Shown: in pieces, positions 53,511 to 62,524 of the stretch
How the letters are laid out: every line of letters begins with the position of its first letter
Numbering within the stretch: the first letter of the stretch is position 1
NCBI RefSeq assembly: GCF_002025255.2
Contig: NZ_CP054587.1
Location: 1,364,001 to 1,428,000, forward strand
Direction of reading: 5' to 3'
DNA: 64,000 nt
From: Halolamina sp. CBA1230
Lineage (GTDB): Archaea; Halobacteriota; Halobacteria; Halobacteriales; Haloferacaceae
Notes under the pieces: model-generated
Databases searched by the model: none
The model's input: the letters and a program-made list of their open reading frames with translations, nothing else
Told to the model about the DNA's origin: nothing
Made by a program: the position numbers and the translations under genes

Positions 53511-53900
53511 CTACTCACCTGCTTGGGCGTCGATGTACTCCTCGATTACCTCGCTGGACACGTCGCCCGCACTTGAAACGAAGTACGAGCGCGTCCACAG
53601 CGAGGGGAGGCCGAAGTCGAACTCGTCGCGGAGATGGCGCGAGGAGTAGCCCTTGACCTGTTGCATGATCTTGTTCGGGGCAAGCGTCGGGTCGCCCGTG
53701 ATGAACAAGTGAACGTAGTCGGGGCGAATTGCCAACTCCAGTATCTCTAGCCCGAGTTCGTCGGCTTTCTCCTCGATGAGTTCTTCAAGACGGTCGCGTA
53801 CCTCACCCTCGAGCACCGACTTGCGGTATTTCGGACACCAGACGAAGTGGTACTGGAGTTTGTGGACGGTGGTCCGCTCCCTATCGAACCCACGGGGCAT
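53511..53900 (-). CDS. tnpA: IS200/IS605 family transposase (TnpA, Y1 HUH)
   Basis: About 129 residues (MPRGFDRERTTVHKLQYHFVWCPKYRKSVL...). The catalytic Tyr helix SSAGDVSSEVIEEYIDAQ is present. The HUH motif, normally PDHVHLF, is PDYVHLF here: one CAC to TAC change removes the first metal-binding His. The protein may therefore be catalytically weak or dead. An alternative start at 53924 adds eight residues. Confidence 0.9.
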   Translation of the reverse strand: MPRGFDRERTTVHKLQYHFVWCPKYRKSVLEGEVRDRLEELIEEKADELGLEILELAIRPDYVHLFITGDPTLAPNKIMQQVKGYSSRHLRDEFDFGLPSLWTRSYFVSSAGDVSSEVIEEYIDAQAGE

Positions 53901-53999
53901 CGTCAGTATATAGAAACTACTCACCTAAAGATGTTACTCCAGTATTCAACCCCAGTCGTGGCTACGAGCGTGGAGAGATCCCCAGTTGTCGGCTTCATC

Positions 54000-54017
54000 C
54001 CACCCGTGAACGGGTGG
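54000..54017. repeat. Left-end hairpin of the IS (tnpA side)
   Basis: 7-bp stem CCACCCG with loop TGAA, about 100 bases before tnpA, in the place where the TnpA recognition hairpin is expected. Confidence 0.6.
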
Positions 54018-54208
54018 CTTTCGCCTCGCTACCGCTGTAATCGTTAGTGTCTCAAAAGATACGGCTCGGGTTGCACTCTGTGAACCCTCGGAGTAACGCG
54101 TGCCCACAGACGGCGAGTTCGCTGTACCGACGTCTCACGCACGTCGCGGGGAGTTCCGAACAAAGTATCAGCCGTCGTAGTCGCCAGCGGTCAGCCGTCG
54201 CCAGTCCG

Positions 54209-56443
54209 CTACTCTCCACGCCGTGCCGGATCGAGCAGTTCCACGGGGTGGGTCGCCGACCGATCGAGCAGGTCGGTCAACTGCTCCTCGCAGGAGGTAC
54301 CGCTCGCGACGACACGACGGACTCCGTCCTCGTCGCGTTCTCGAACCTCCTCGGCCAGCGACTCGCCGACGGCGACGCTGAGTTCGTAGTAGTCCGACTT
54401 GTAGCCGAAACTGCCCGCCATCCCGCAGCACTCCGCCTCGGTCGTCGCCACGTCGTACCCCAGCCGGCCCAGCACCGCCTCGGTGTGGGCGTCGAGGCCG
54501 AGCGTCCGCTGCTGACAGTGGGCGTGGTAGGTCAGTCGCTCCCCGTCGCCGCGGGTGAGTCCCTCAGGATCGACGCCGTTCTCCAGCAGGCCGTACACGT
54601 ACTCCAGCACCTCGAAGCTCCCGTCGGCCAGCGCCTCCGCCCGCTCCTCGGGCAGGAGCTTCTCGTACTCCGCACGCACCATCGCGAGATCCGACGGTTC
54701 GACGAACACGATATCCCGGCCGGCGTCGACGTGTGGCTCCAGCGCGTCGGCGACCGCCTCTGCCCGGTCGCGCGCGGTGGCGAGCATCCCCTGCGAGAAC
54801 GGCGCGCGGCCGCTCCCCACCTCGCCGGCGACGCGGACCGGCACGCCCAGCGCCTCCAAGACGCGGACGGCGGCCTTCCCGCGCGCCACGTCGACGTGGT
54901 TGGTGAACACGTCCGGGAACAGGATCGCCTCGCGGTCCGTCCGCGGGGTCCCGACGGCAGCGTCGCGCTGCTGGTCCCACCGCCGAAGCGTCTCGCGCCG
55001 GAACTCGGGGAGCCCTCGTCGGGCGTCGATTCCCAAGCGGCGTTCGATCACGCCCCGAACCGGCGCGCTGTCGGCGAGCCAGTTCGAGACCGGCGCGGTC
55101 GCGCTTCCCAGCCGTGCGAGTGTTCCGACGTTGCCGAACGCGCGTTTGCCCCAGTCCATCCCCGGCTCCTCGTCGTCGGGCACGAGCCCGTCGACGAGGC
55201 TGTCGACCGCGTCCGGCTCCGCGCCGCGGTTGATTCGGTCCCGGACGACGGTGTTGATCCACGGCACGTCGATCTTCACGGGACAGGCGTTCACGCAGCG
55301 CGAGCAGCCAGTGCAGAGGTCGTTGAACTCCGCCGCGGCTTCGGGGTCGATCGCGTCCTCGCCGGTGCCGGCCTCCCAGCCGGTCGCGATCCCGCCCGTG
55401 TACGTGTCGCCGCCGAACGCGTGGCCGCCGACGTGCTGGAAGTTCGCACAGGAGTTGCTGCAGGCGCCACAGCGCACGCAGTACAGCGTCTCCCGCAGGT
55501 CGTCGTCCCCGCGCATCTCGAAGCGGCCGTTGTCGACGAGCACGAGGTGGAACTCGCGGTCGTCCTGCCCGCCGCCGATCGGCTCCGCCGAGTCGAAGTC
55601 GATCGTCGGCGACTGGGTGGGCGGCGTGAGCAGCGAGACGTACTGGGCCATCTCCTGCCCGGTCGCGCTGCGGGCCAGCAGTTCGACGAACGGCGGCAGC
55701 TCGTCGATCGAGGGGAGGAGCTTCTCCACGCCCGCGACCGCGACGTGGGTGTCGGGCGTGACCGCACACTTGCGCGCGTTCCCCTCGTTCGTGACCAGCG
55801 CGAGCGTGCCGCTGTCGGCGAGCACGAAGTTCGCGCCGGTCATCCCCACGTCGGCCTCGCGGATGCGCCGCCCGACGTGGTCGCGTGCGAACGCGGTGAG
55901 TTCCTGGGACGTCTCCAGCGGGTCGTCGAGATCGAACTCGGCGTTGAACAGCGCCGCGATCTCGTCGGTCGACTTGTGGAACCCGGGCGTGATCAGGTGG
56001 GAGGGCGCCTCGTCGGCGACCTGGAGCACGAACTCCCCGAGATCCGTCTCGGTCACGTCGATCCCCGCCGCTTCGAGATGTTCGTTCACCGCCAACTCCT
56101 CCGTCGTCATCGACTTCGACTTCGCTACCGCGTTGGCGTCGGCACACACCTCGGCGATGTACTCGTTCGCGTCCGCCGCGTCGTCAGCGAGGTACACCGT
56201 TCCGCCGTTCTCCTCGACCCGCTCGCGGACGCTCTCGATCAGTTCGGGCAGGCGCTCGATGGCGTTTTCCTTGATCTCGCGGGCCTCGGTTCGGAGTTTC
56301 TCGCCGTCGACGTCGGCCATCGCCGCGTACCGGCCCTCGTTGAACCCCTGCGCGTTCTGCTTGACAGTGGGGCCCTCCGTCTCGAGCAGGCGGCGGATCT
56401 GCTCGGCGCGGCTCTCGTTGGGGGGCGTGTCGTCGGCGCTCAT
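54209..56443 (-). CDS. LUD domain / 4Fe-4S / CCG fusion protein (LutB-LutA-like)
   Basis: 744 residues. LUD domain up to ~330 (MTTEELAVNEHLEAAGIDV, GMTGANFVLADSGTLALVTNEGN), two 4Fe-4S clusters (CVRCGACSNSCANFQ and CTGCSRCVNACPVKID), then a GlpC/LutA-type region with CCG motifs (YHAHCQQRTLG and ECCGMAGSFGYKSDYYE). It thus unites parts that are separate LutB and LutA proteins in Bacillus. Predicted to oxidise L-lactate or a similar 2-hydroxy acid at the membrane. Coupled (ATGA) to the upstream LUD gene. Confidence 0.92.
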   Translation of the reverse strand: MSADDTPPNESRAEQIRRLLETEGPTVKQNAQGFNEGRYAAMADVDGEKLRTEAREIKENAIERLPELIESVRERVEENGGTVYLADDAADANEYIAEVCADANAVAKSKSMTTEELAVNEHLEAAGIDVTETDLGEFVLQVADEAPSHLITPGFHKSTDEIAALFNAEFDLDDPLETSQELTAFARDHVGRRIREADVGMTGANFVLADSGTLALVTNEGNARKCAVTPDTHVAVAGVEKLLPSIDELPPFVELLARSATGQEMAQYVSLLTPPTQSPTIDFDSAEPIGGGQDDREFHLVLVDNGRFEMRGDDDLRETLYCVRCGACSNSCANFQHVGGHAFGGDTYTGGIATGWEAGTGEDAIDPEAAAEFNDLCTGCSRCVNACPVKIDVPWINTVVRDRINRGAEPDAVDSLVDGLVPDDEEPGMDWGKRAFGNVGTLARLGSATAPVSNWLADSAPVRGVIERRLGIDARRGLPEFRRETLRRWDQQRDAAVGTPRTDREAILFPDVFTNHVDVARGKAAVRVLEALGVPVRVAGEVGSGRAPFSQGMLATARDRAEAVADALEPHVDAGRDIVFVEPSDLAMVRAEYEKLLPEERAEALADGSFEVLEYVYGLLENGVDPEGLTRGDGERLTYHAHCQQRTLGLDAHTEAVLGRLGYDVATTEAECCGMAGSFGYKSDYYELSVAVGESLAEEVRERDEDGVRRVVASGTSCEEQLTDLLDRSATHPVELLDPARRGE

Positions 56444-56946
56444 CGGTCGGTGAGGACGATCACGTGTACCTCGCGCGGCCCGTGGACGCCCTCGACGGTC
56501 GCGCCCATGTCCGCGGTCGCGCTCGCGCCCGTCGCGAGCACCGCACTCCCGCGTTCGGCCGTGATCCGCTCGCGCAGGCCGGCGGTCGCCTCGTCCACGT
56601 CCGCGACGAGGTCGCTCTCCCGCAGCACGGCGACGTGACGCTCGGGGTAGAGCGAGACGAGTTCGTCGCCCTCGGGGCGGGACTCGACGACGACGGTGCC
56701 GTAGTCGGCGATCCCGCCGAACGCCGGCGTGACGCCCGTCGTCGCCGCCTCCAGTTCGCCGGGCGTCGGCGGCACGGTCACGCCCTCGGGGAGCGAGACG
56801 CCGTCGAACGGGAGCGGCGTGCCGACCGCGGGCGGTTCGATCGCGTCGGCGAGCGCGGTCGAGAACTCGACGGCCGCCGTCCGCGTCAACCCGACGCCGA
56901 TCCCGTCGAGCGCGTCGGCGAACGTCGATCCGAGCGACTGACTCAT
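56440..56946 (-). CDS. LUD domain protein (LutC-like)
   Basis: 168 residues. Family parts: SLPEGVTVPPTPGELEAATTGVTPAFGGIADYGTVVVES and AVLATGASATADMGATVEGVHGPREVHVIVL. LutC-type subunit of the lactate-utilisation complex, first gene of a two-gene operon with the LutB-LutA-like fusion. Start 56946, after a TATA-like box. Confidence 0.92.
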   Translation of the reverse strand: MSQSLGSTFADALDGIGVGLTRTAAVEFSTALADAIEPPAVGTPLPFDGVSLPEGVTVPPTPGELEAATTGVTPAFGGIADYGTVVVESRPEGDELVSLYPERHVAVLRESDLVADVDEATAGLRERITAERGSAVLATGASATADMGATVEGVHGPREVHVIVLTDR

Positions 56947-56968
56947 GGACTGGGGATAGGGCGTATGA

Positions 56969-56979
56969 CCGATAAACTC
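56969..56979 (-). promoter_or_regulatory. TATA-like box of the LUD operon
   Basis: Minus-strand GAGTTTATCGG, 23-33 bases before ATG 56946. Confidence 0.5.
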
Positions 56980-57020
56980 TCGGCAGAACCTGTCGGTCAC
57001 TAACGATACTGAACGGCCAA

Positions 57021-57030
57021 GCGTTTATCC
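57021..57030 (+). promoter_or_regulatory. TATA-like box of the DUF5786 gene
   Basis: GCGTTTATCC, 26-35 bases before ATG 57056; back to back with the LUD operon promoter. Confidence 0.5.
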
Positions 57031-57055
57031 ATATCGGACACAAAGTATAGATGTA

Positions 57056-57229
57056 ATGGGCTTCGGGAGCTACGATGAATCCGAGCAGGAGAATCAGCAG
57101 CTCGACATGAACGACGGCGACGACGCGGTCGACGCCGACGGCGGGACCCACGAAGGCACCGTCGAGTTCGACAACGGAGCCTCCAACGACGAACTCCTGG
57201 ACCGGCTGCAGGACATCAAGGACGATTAA
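57056..57229 (+). CDS. DUF5786 family protein, 57 aa
   Basis: MGFGSYDESEQENQQLDMND followed by a Gly/Asp linker, HEGTVEFDNGASNDELLDRL and a short helix. A small, very acidic haloarchaeal protein of the DUF5786 family; function unknown. Its TAA overlaps the apparent beginning of the DUF99 frame, suggesting one transcript. Confidence 0.85.
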   Translation: MGFGSYDESEQENQQLDMNDGDDAVDADGGTHEGTVEFDNGASNDELLDRLQDIKDD

Positions 57230-57845
57230 GCCGGGCCAGCGGGCGCTCGGCGTCGCCTTTTCCGACGCCGACGCCGTCTCGACCTGTGCGGGAGCCGTGG
57301 TCCGCGGCGACCGCACTGTCGACGGCCTCGCCTTCGAACGCTGTACCGTCGGCGGCGACGACGCGACCGATGCGGTGGTCGCGCTGGTCGGCCGCATCGA
57401 CAGACCCGACGTCTCAGTACTTCTGCTCGCGGGGGTCGCCCCCGCGTGGTTCAACGTTCTCGACCTGCCCCGACTCCACGAAGGGACGGGTCTCCCGACG
57501 ATCGCGATCTCCTTCGAGGCCAGCCCCGGCCTCGCGCCGGCGATCCGCGAGGAGTTCGACGGCGCGGCTCGGGACTGGCGCCTCGACGTCTACGAGTCAC
57601 TGCCACCGCGGCGCTCGCTGACGGTCAACGACGAGCAGGTGTTCGTCCGCGGTGTCGGCGTCGAAACACCCGTCGCCGAGAGCGGCGACGCCGACGGCGC
57701 CGATGTCCCGCCCCTCGCGCCGAACTGCGAGGCCGCGCAGTTCGTCCGTGGGTTCACGCCCGAGGGCGGTCGACCCGAACCGCTCCGGGTAGCCCGACTC
57801 GCAGCGCGGGCGGGCCGCGAACTGGGTGAGCGACTCGATTCCTGA
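57225..57845 (+). CDS. DUF99 family protein with probable ATT start
   Basis: 206 residues if started at ATT 57225 (KPGQRALGVAFSDADAVSTC), 182 from the first GTG at 57297. The N-terminal KxGxRALGxAxS segment is conserved in DUF99 (endonuclease V-like fold), so the frame clearly extends above the GTG, yet it holds no ATG, GTG or TTG. Other family blocks: LLLAGVAPAWFNVLDLPRLHEGTGLPTIAISFEA and GFTPEGGRPEPLRVARLAA. Function unknown; a nuclease-related fold is known for the family. Confidence 0.85.
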   Translation: MKPGQRALGVAFSDADAVSTCAGAVVRGDRTVDGLAFERCTVGGDDATDAVVALVGRIDRPDVSVLLLAGVAPAWFNVLDLPRLHEGTGLPTIAISFEASPGLAPAIREEFDGAARDWRLDVYESLPPRRSLTVNDEQVFVRGVGVETPVAESGDADGADVPPLAPNCEAAQFVRGFTPEGGRPEPLRVARLAARAGRELGERLDS

Positions 57846-57890
57846 CCCGCGAACGACGCCGATAAGCCCCGCCGCCACCAACCGCGACCG

Positions 57891-58181
57891 ATGAGCGACG
57901 AGCCACCGGAGCCGTCGGTCGCGCCGCTGATCGAGGCGCTGTCGGTGCGGCGCAACGCCGCCGTCGGTGCCGCCGCAGGGGTCGCATTCGCGGTGCTGGC
58001 GTACGTCTTCCGGATCACCCGGGTCGCGGGCCCGTTCGCGGGCACGCGGGAGTTCCCCGTGCTCGGCGAGACTGGCTGGTTCCTGCTGCTCTCCGTCGTC
58101 CTCGCGTCGACGGCGGCGCTGCTGGTGACGACGCTTTTGACGCTCGGTTCGTTGATCCGGCTCGTTCGGGCAGAAGCGTAG
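57891..58181 (+). CDS. Small membrane protein, 96 aa
   Basis: Acidic Pro-rich N-terminus (MSDEPPEPSVAPLIEAL) and two TM segments (AAVGAAAGVAFAVLAYVFRI and GWFLLLSVVLASTAALLVTTLL). Ends at the base before the convergent PhoU-TrkA_C gene stop. A conserved haloarchaeal membrane protein by look; no name assigned. Confidence 0.75.
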   Translation: MSDEPPEPSVAPLIEALSVRRNAAVGAAAGVAFAVLAYVFRITRVAGPFAGTREFPVLGETGWFLLLSVVLASTAALLVTTLLTLGSLIRLVRAEA

Positions 58182-59402
58182 CTACGCGTCGAACTCCCGG
58201 GGGTCGCCGGCCATCTCGGAGAGCCGCTCGGCGCCCGCCCGGGTCCCTTTCGCGACGAGCACGTCGCCCGCCGAGAGCCGGGTGTCGGCGTCGGGGGAGA
58301 CCACCCACGACTGCTCGTCGCCCGGCCGGCGGACCGCGATCACGCGACAGCCCGTCTCGGTACCGAGTTCGAGCTCGCCCAGCGTTCGGTCGGCGATCTC
58401 GGCGCCCTCGCTCACGGTGAGCCGGACGATCACCTCGTCGCTCTCCTCGACGGCGGCGGCGACGACGGGGTGGGCGTCCAACCCCCGGAGCACCCCCTCG
58501 CTGATCTCCAGGGCGGCGTCGCTGATCACCTCCGTCGCGGCCGCGAGATGGACCAGCCCCCGGAGTTCGACGGGGTCGTCGACGCGCCCGGCCGCCCGCA
58601 GCGTCCACGCCTCCAGCCGGGATTTGAGCGCGTCGACCTCGGCTTCGAGTTCGACCACCTCCTCGGCGACCGCCTCGCTGTCGAACAGCACCGAGCCGTA
58701 CGCGAGATCGACCGCGAGCTCGCTCGTGTCCTTCATCGTGACGATGGAGTCGACCGCGCGTTCGAGGTCGTCGATCGGCGCCGCGGCGGGTTCGGGCGGC
58801 TCGTACGCTCCGCCGGTCGCGTCCCGGTACACTGCGGCAAGCCCCTCGTCGAGCCCCCGCAGCAGGAGCACGTCGCCGGCGTCGATCCGCGTCTCGGCGT
58901 CGGGGTTGGTGATCCAGGCGCGCTTGCCCGTCTCGCTGGCCCGGCGGACGGCGATCACACGAACGCCGCGTTCGGTCTCCATGTTGATCTCGCCCAGCGT
59001 CCGCCCGGCGTACGCCGAGTCGGCGTCGACGGTCGCCCGGACCAGCGCCTCGGTCGCCTCGGGGATCGCCGCCCGCATCACCTCGGGCAGGCCGATATCC
59101 TCCAGCACGATCTTCGCGATGTCGCCCGACGCGTCGGCGATCTTCTCGGCGGCGCCGACGACGCCCAGCACCGGCGCCAACTGCTCGGCGTCCTCGGGGC
59201 TGCGGGCGGCCAGCAGCAGGCTCATCCGGGCCTGCAGCTGGAGCACGTCCATGCGCTCCTCCAGGGCGAGCACCTCCTCGGCCACCTCGTCGCTGCCCGA
59301 CAGCACCGCGGAGTAGGAGAGGTCGATGAGTAGCTCCGCGGTGTCTTTCATCTCGGACAGCACCGCCTTCACGCTGACCGGCTCGTACTCGACGTCGGGC
59401 AT
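58182..59402 (-). CDS. Tandem PhoU-TrkA_C (RCK_C) protein, potassium channel family
   Basis: 406 residues with an internal duplication. Each half has a PhoU-like helical unit (VLSEMKDTAELLIDLSYSAVLSGSDEVAEEVLALEERMD; VTMKDTSELAVDLAYGSVLFDSEAVAEEVVELEAEVD) and a TrkA_C unit (RTLGEINMETERGVRVIAVRR...DVLLLRG; RTLGELELGTETGCRVIAVRR...DVLVAKG). No membrane span. Such proteins are soluble regulators of K+ (or other) transport; nucleotide or cyclic-di-AMP binding by TrkA_C is known in other lineages. Confidence 0.9.
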   Translation of the reverse strand: MPDVEYEPVSVKAVLSEMKDTAELLIDLSYSAVLSGSDEVAEEVLALEERMDVLQLQARMSLLLAARSPEDAEQLAPVLGVVGAAEKIADASGDIAKIVLEDIGLPEVMRAAIPEATEALVRATVDADSAYAGRTLGEINMETERGVRVIAVRRASETGKRAWITNPDAETRIDAGDVLLLRGLDEGLAAVYRDATGGAYEPPEPAAAPIDDLERAVDSIVTMKDTSELAVDLAYGSVLFDSEAVAEEVVELEAEVDALKSRLEAWTLRAAGRVDDPVELRGLVHLAAATEVISDAALEISEGVLRGLDAHPVVAAAVEESDEVIVRLTVSEGAEIADRTLGELELGTETGCRVIAVRRPGDEQSWVVSPDADTRLSAGDVLVAKGTRAGAERLSEMAGDPREFDA

Positions 59403-59526
59403 ACTCGGCGGTTCAGCCGGACGGGGGATAAGGGTTGTCGGCGCGCGGCCGGGACGGGGTTCGGATTCCACGGCCGAGCGGGCCGAACGGCAACGCTTTT
59501 TCGTCGACCCGACCAACCTACAGCCT

Positions 59527-60678
59527 ATGTCAGGCGAGGTTCAGAAAGGTCTGGAGGGTGTGGTGGTCGCGGAGTCTCAACTCAGCTATATCGACGGGGA
59601 CGAGGGGCAACTGATCTACCGCGGCCACGACATCGAGACGCTGGCGGAGCACGCCAGCTACGAGGAGGTTCTCTATCTGCTCTGGCACGGCTCGCTGCCG
59701 ACCGCCGACGAGCTCGAGGCGTTCACGGCGACCATGGCCGAGGAACGAACCGTCGGCGACGACGTGCGCGCCGCGCTCGCCGATCTCGCCGCCGCCGACG
59801 AGGCGCCGATGGCCGCGCTGCGGACCGCGACGTCGATGCTGTCGGCCAGCGACCCCGAACCCGACGCCGACCCCGAGGACGGGGGCGCCCGGCTCCGACA
59901 GGGTCGCCGGATCACCGCCAAAATCCCGACGGTGCTCGCGGCCTACCAGCGCCTCCGCGACGGCGAGGAGCCGCTCGCACCCAAGGAGGATCTGAGCCAC
60001 GCCGCGAACTTCCTCTACATGCTGACCGGCGAGGAGCCCGACGACGTCGCCGAGGAGACACTGGACATGGCGCTGATCCTCCACGCCGACCACGGACTGA
60101 ACGCCTCGACGTTCACGTCGATGGTGATCTCCTCTACGCTAGCTGATACGTACGCCGCGGTCACCGGCGGCGTCGGCGCGCTCTCGGGGGCGCTCCACGG
60201 CGGCGCGAACCAGGACGTGATGGAGACGCTGATCGAGGTCGAGGAGTCCGACAAGGGCTCGATCGAGTGGGTGAAGGACGCGCTCGAGCAGGGGCGGAAG
60301 ATCCCCGGCTTCGGCCACCGCGTGTACAACGTGAAGGACCCGCGGGCGGTGATCTTGGAGGAGAAGTCCCGCGAGCTTGGCGACGCCTCCGGCGAGCGCA
60401 AGTGGTACGACCACGCCAACGAGATCGAGCAGTACCTCGTGGAGGAGCAGAACTTCGCCGAGAAGGGGCTAGCGCCCAACGTCGACTTCTACTCCGGGAC
60501 GGTGTACTACCAGCTGGGTATCCCGGTCGATATGTTCACGCCGATCTTCGCGATGAGCCGCGTCGGCGGCTGGGTTGCTCACGTGCTCGAACAGGTCGAG
60601 GACAACCGCATCATGCGGCCGCGGGCGAAGTACACAGGTGAGAAAGCGGCGGAGTGGGTGCCGATCGAGGAGCGGTAA
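59527..60678 (+). CDS. gltA: Citrate synthase
   Basis: Condenses oxaloacetate and acetyl-CoA. 383 residues: GLEGVVVAESQLSYIDGDEGQLIYRGHDIETLA, HADHGLNASTFTSMVISS (catalytic His), GALSGALHGGANQDVM (catalytic His), PGFGHRVYNVKDPRA, and VDFYSGTVYYQLGIP with the catalytic Asp. Short type II-like archaeal enzyme. An AACGCTTTTTCG box is ~35 bases upstream. Partner of mdh (9.6 kb) in the citric acid cycle. Confidence 0.96.
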   Translation: MSGEVQKGLEGVVVAESQLSYIDGDEGQLIYRGHDIETLAEHASYEEVLYLLWHGSLPTADELEAFTATMAEERTVGDDVRAALADLAAADEAPMAALRTATSMLSASDPEPDADPEDGGARLRQGRRITAKIPTVLAAYQRLRDGEEPLAPKEDLSHAANFLYMLTGEEPDDVAEETLDMALILHADHGLNASTFTSMVISSTLADTYAAVTGGVGALSGALHGGANQDVMETLIEVEESDKGSIEWVKDALEQGRKIPGFGHRVYNVKDPRAVILEEKSRELGDASGERKWYDHANEIEQYLVEEQNFAEKGLAPNVDFYSGTVYYQLGIPVDMFTPIFAMSRVGGWVAHVLEQVEDNRIMRPRAKYTGEKAAEWVPIEER

Positions 60679-61289
60679 GTCTGGGTCTCAGTTTTCGGGT
60701 TTGAGTGCGGGCAACAGTGTTTTCGGCGTTCGGAGGGATCGACTTCGGGGACTGCAACCGCGAACAGCACCGCAGGGTTCGGTGTTGTGATCGCCAACAC
60801 GACCGCGGAGCGAGCATGGCCACTTGCGACCGCAACCGCCACGCACAGCCCACAGACCTCCCCAGCCGATTCGCTCACGTCCGTTCGCTCATCCCTCGCG
60901 CTGGTCGCGCCACAGAGGGCGCTCCTGCTTCGCGCCGACAGCCACGGCGGTGCGGTGGCGGTGGACGCCTCGCGCTCGCCAATGTGGCGAGCGCGGGGGG
61001 AGGGGTGGGGACTCTGGGCTGCGCCGTTGACGAGAATCTTCGATTCTCGTCTGCCAATCAGAAATCTCCGATTTCTGATGATGGACCTCGTGTCCGGCGC
61101 CTCGCGGTCACAAGTGGCCAACGATCGAGATTGCTGTTGCCGTCGCGGTTGCTGTCTCAGAAGTCAACGATCGAGATGCTGTCGCGGTTACGGTTTCTGT
61201 CTCAGAACTCTACGAGGGAGACACTGTCTAACCCTCGACCAACCGAGAAACACGAACCACACTCACCAACCACACAAAATCGACCGAAC
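60679..61289. other. Repeat-rich intergenic region
   Basis: 611 bp between citrate synthase and the convergent MFS gene. It holds the second dispersed hairpin element and, at 61121-61235, two degenerate ~46-bp units beginning ACGATCGAGA. ORFs here are repeat by-products. Confidence 0.7.
60817..61120 (-). repeat. Dispersed hairpin element, copy 2 (inverted)
   Basis: Reverse-complement relative of 28523-28843. Ends match as inverted repeats at 16 of 17 positions (60817-60833 and 61104-61120). It has the same three hairpins: 60971-60995 (CGCGCTCGCCA stem, loop ATG), 61029-61051 (GACGAGAATC stem, loop TTC) and 61057-61079 (ATCAGAAATC stem, loop TCC). The part between 60835 and 60960 is conserved at both edges but differs in the middle. 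Confidence 0.75.
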
Positions 61290-62501
61290 TCACTCCCGGC
61301 CACGAAGCACGATCACCGTACTGCTCAGCAACAGACAGCCCACCAGCCCCGCGAACGCGGTGTCGAAGTCGACGTACTGCCCGACGAAGCCGACGTACGT
61401 CGCGCCCAGCGAGCCGATCCCGATGTAGACGCTGCGCATCGCGCCCAGATCACCGCCCATGCTGTCGCCCGGGAACGAGTCCATCAGGTACGCCTGCATC
61501 ACGGGCGGGTACGCCAGCAGCCCCGCCGCGAAGACGGCGACGCTCCCCAGCGCGATTACGGGCGTCGAGGAGACGACGAGACCGGCCAGGGCGGCGGCGG
61601 CGACGACCAGCACGGCCGGCGCGAGCAGCCCCCGCGGCACGTGGTCACCCAGCCCGCCGGCCAGCGGTTTCACGACGGCGCCGACGACGAACAGCACCGC
61701 GAGCGACGCGTTCGCGACGGCCGGGGAGAGATCCTTCGCCTGGAGATACGTCGGGAGAAACCCCGTGGCCGACTGCCAGGTGAACGCGTACAGCGCGTAG
61801 GCAAGAAGGAGCCAGCGCAGCCGCGACACGTCCCAGAGCCGGCGGAACGTGTCGCCGACCGCCAGATCCACGGAGGCGAGCTCGTACCCCTCCTCGCTCC
61901 AGACGTGGAGCAGCAGCGCGATCAACAGCAGCGCGGCCGCGATGGGGGCGAACGCTGCCCGCCACGTCGCCACCGCGATCACGACCGTTCCGATCCCGGC
62001 CGCCAGGATCCCGCCCACGTCGCCCGACGCGGTGTGGAGGCCGAACGCACGCCCCCGTTTGGCGACGAACAGGTCCGACACCAGCCCCCGCGCCGGCGTG
62101 GGGTAGAGGCCGACCCCGGCGCCGATCACGACCGCGCCGAACAGGAAGGCAGGGTACGTCGGCGCCGCCGAGAGCGTGAGAAAGCCGACGGCCGCGAGCG
62201 AGAGCCCCGCGACCAGCAGCGTCGTCCGGGAGAGGCGGTCCGAGAGCCGGCCGCTGGGGTACTGGAGGATCGCGTACGTCCCCCAGACGACCGTGATGGC
62301 GAACCCCGACGCGCCGCTGCCGATGCCCAGGTTCGTCTCGATGGCCGGCAGCAGCGGCGAGATGCTCAGCCGGCCGGCCTGCAGCAGTGCCCACCCCAGC
62401 GAGATGACGAGCAGCAGGCGCCCGGAGTACCCGCGGAACAAGTGCTCCTCGTCGGTCACGTGGCTCACGGCGTAGCTCCCGACGCCGAAGCACTTGAACA
62501 C
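61290..62501 (-). CDS. MFS transporter
   Basis: 403 residues, 12 predicted TM helices. Motif A-like loop GTYAILQYPSGRLSDRLSRTTLLVAG between TM2 and TM3, GVGLYPTPARGLVSDLF in TM4-5, and a matching GGLGDHVPRG loop in the C half. Sugar, antibiotic or organic anion specificity cannot be told. A GTG at 62459 (TDEEHLFRGYSGR) is a likely alternative start, since the first 14 residues are atypical. Confidence 0.9.
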   Translation of the reverse strand: MFKCFGVGSYAVSHVTDEEHLFRGYSGRLLLVISLGWALLQAGRLSISPLLPAIETNLGIGSGASGFAITVVWGTYAILQYPSGRLSDRLSRTTLLVAGLSLAAVGFLTLSAAPTYPAFLFGAVVIGAGVGLYPTPARGLVSDLFVAKRGRAFGLHTASGDVGGILAAGIGTVVIAVATWRAAFAPIAAALLLIALLLHVWSEEGYELASVDLAVGDTFRRLWDVSRLRWLLLAYALYAFTWQSATGFLPTYLQAKDLSPAVANASLAVLFVVGAVVKPLAGGLGDHVPRGLLAPAVLVVAAAALAGLVVSSTPVIALGSVAVFAAGLLAYPPVMQAYLMDSFPGDSMGGDLGAMRSVYIGIGSLGATYVGFVGQYVDFDTAFAGLVGCLLLSSTVIVLRGRE

Positions 62502-62524
62502 GGGCGTACCGGCTGTTCTCCCCT

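Larger units (their letters stand above)
52340..54035 (-). mobile_element. IS200/IS605 family insertion sequence (tnpA + tnpB)
   Basis: Contains a Y1 transposase gene and a TnpB gene on the minus strand, 2-3 bp apart, with subterminal hairpins at both ends: 52347-52366 (CCCACGGC-TAAA-GCCGTGGG) and 54000-54017 (CCACCCG-TGAA-CGGGTGG). No terminal inverted repeats or target duplication, as expected for this family. Exact cleavage ends are estimated. Both transposase proteins carry substitutions at key residues. Confidence 0.85.

Noticed and set aside
57297-57845. GTG at 57297 as the DUF99 start
   Set aside because: It would cut off a conserved N-terminal strand; kept only as an alternative.
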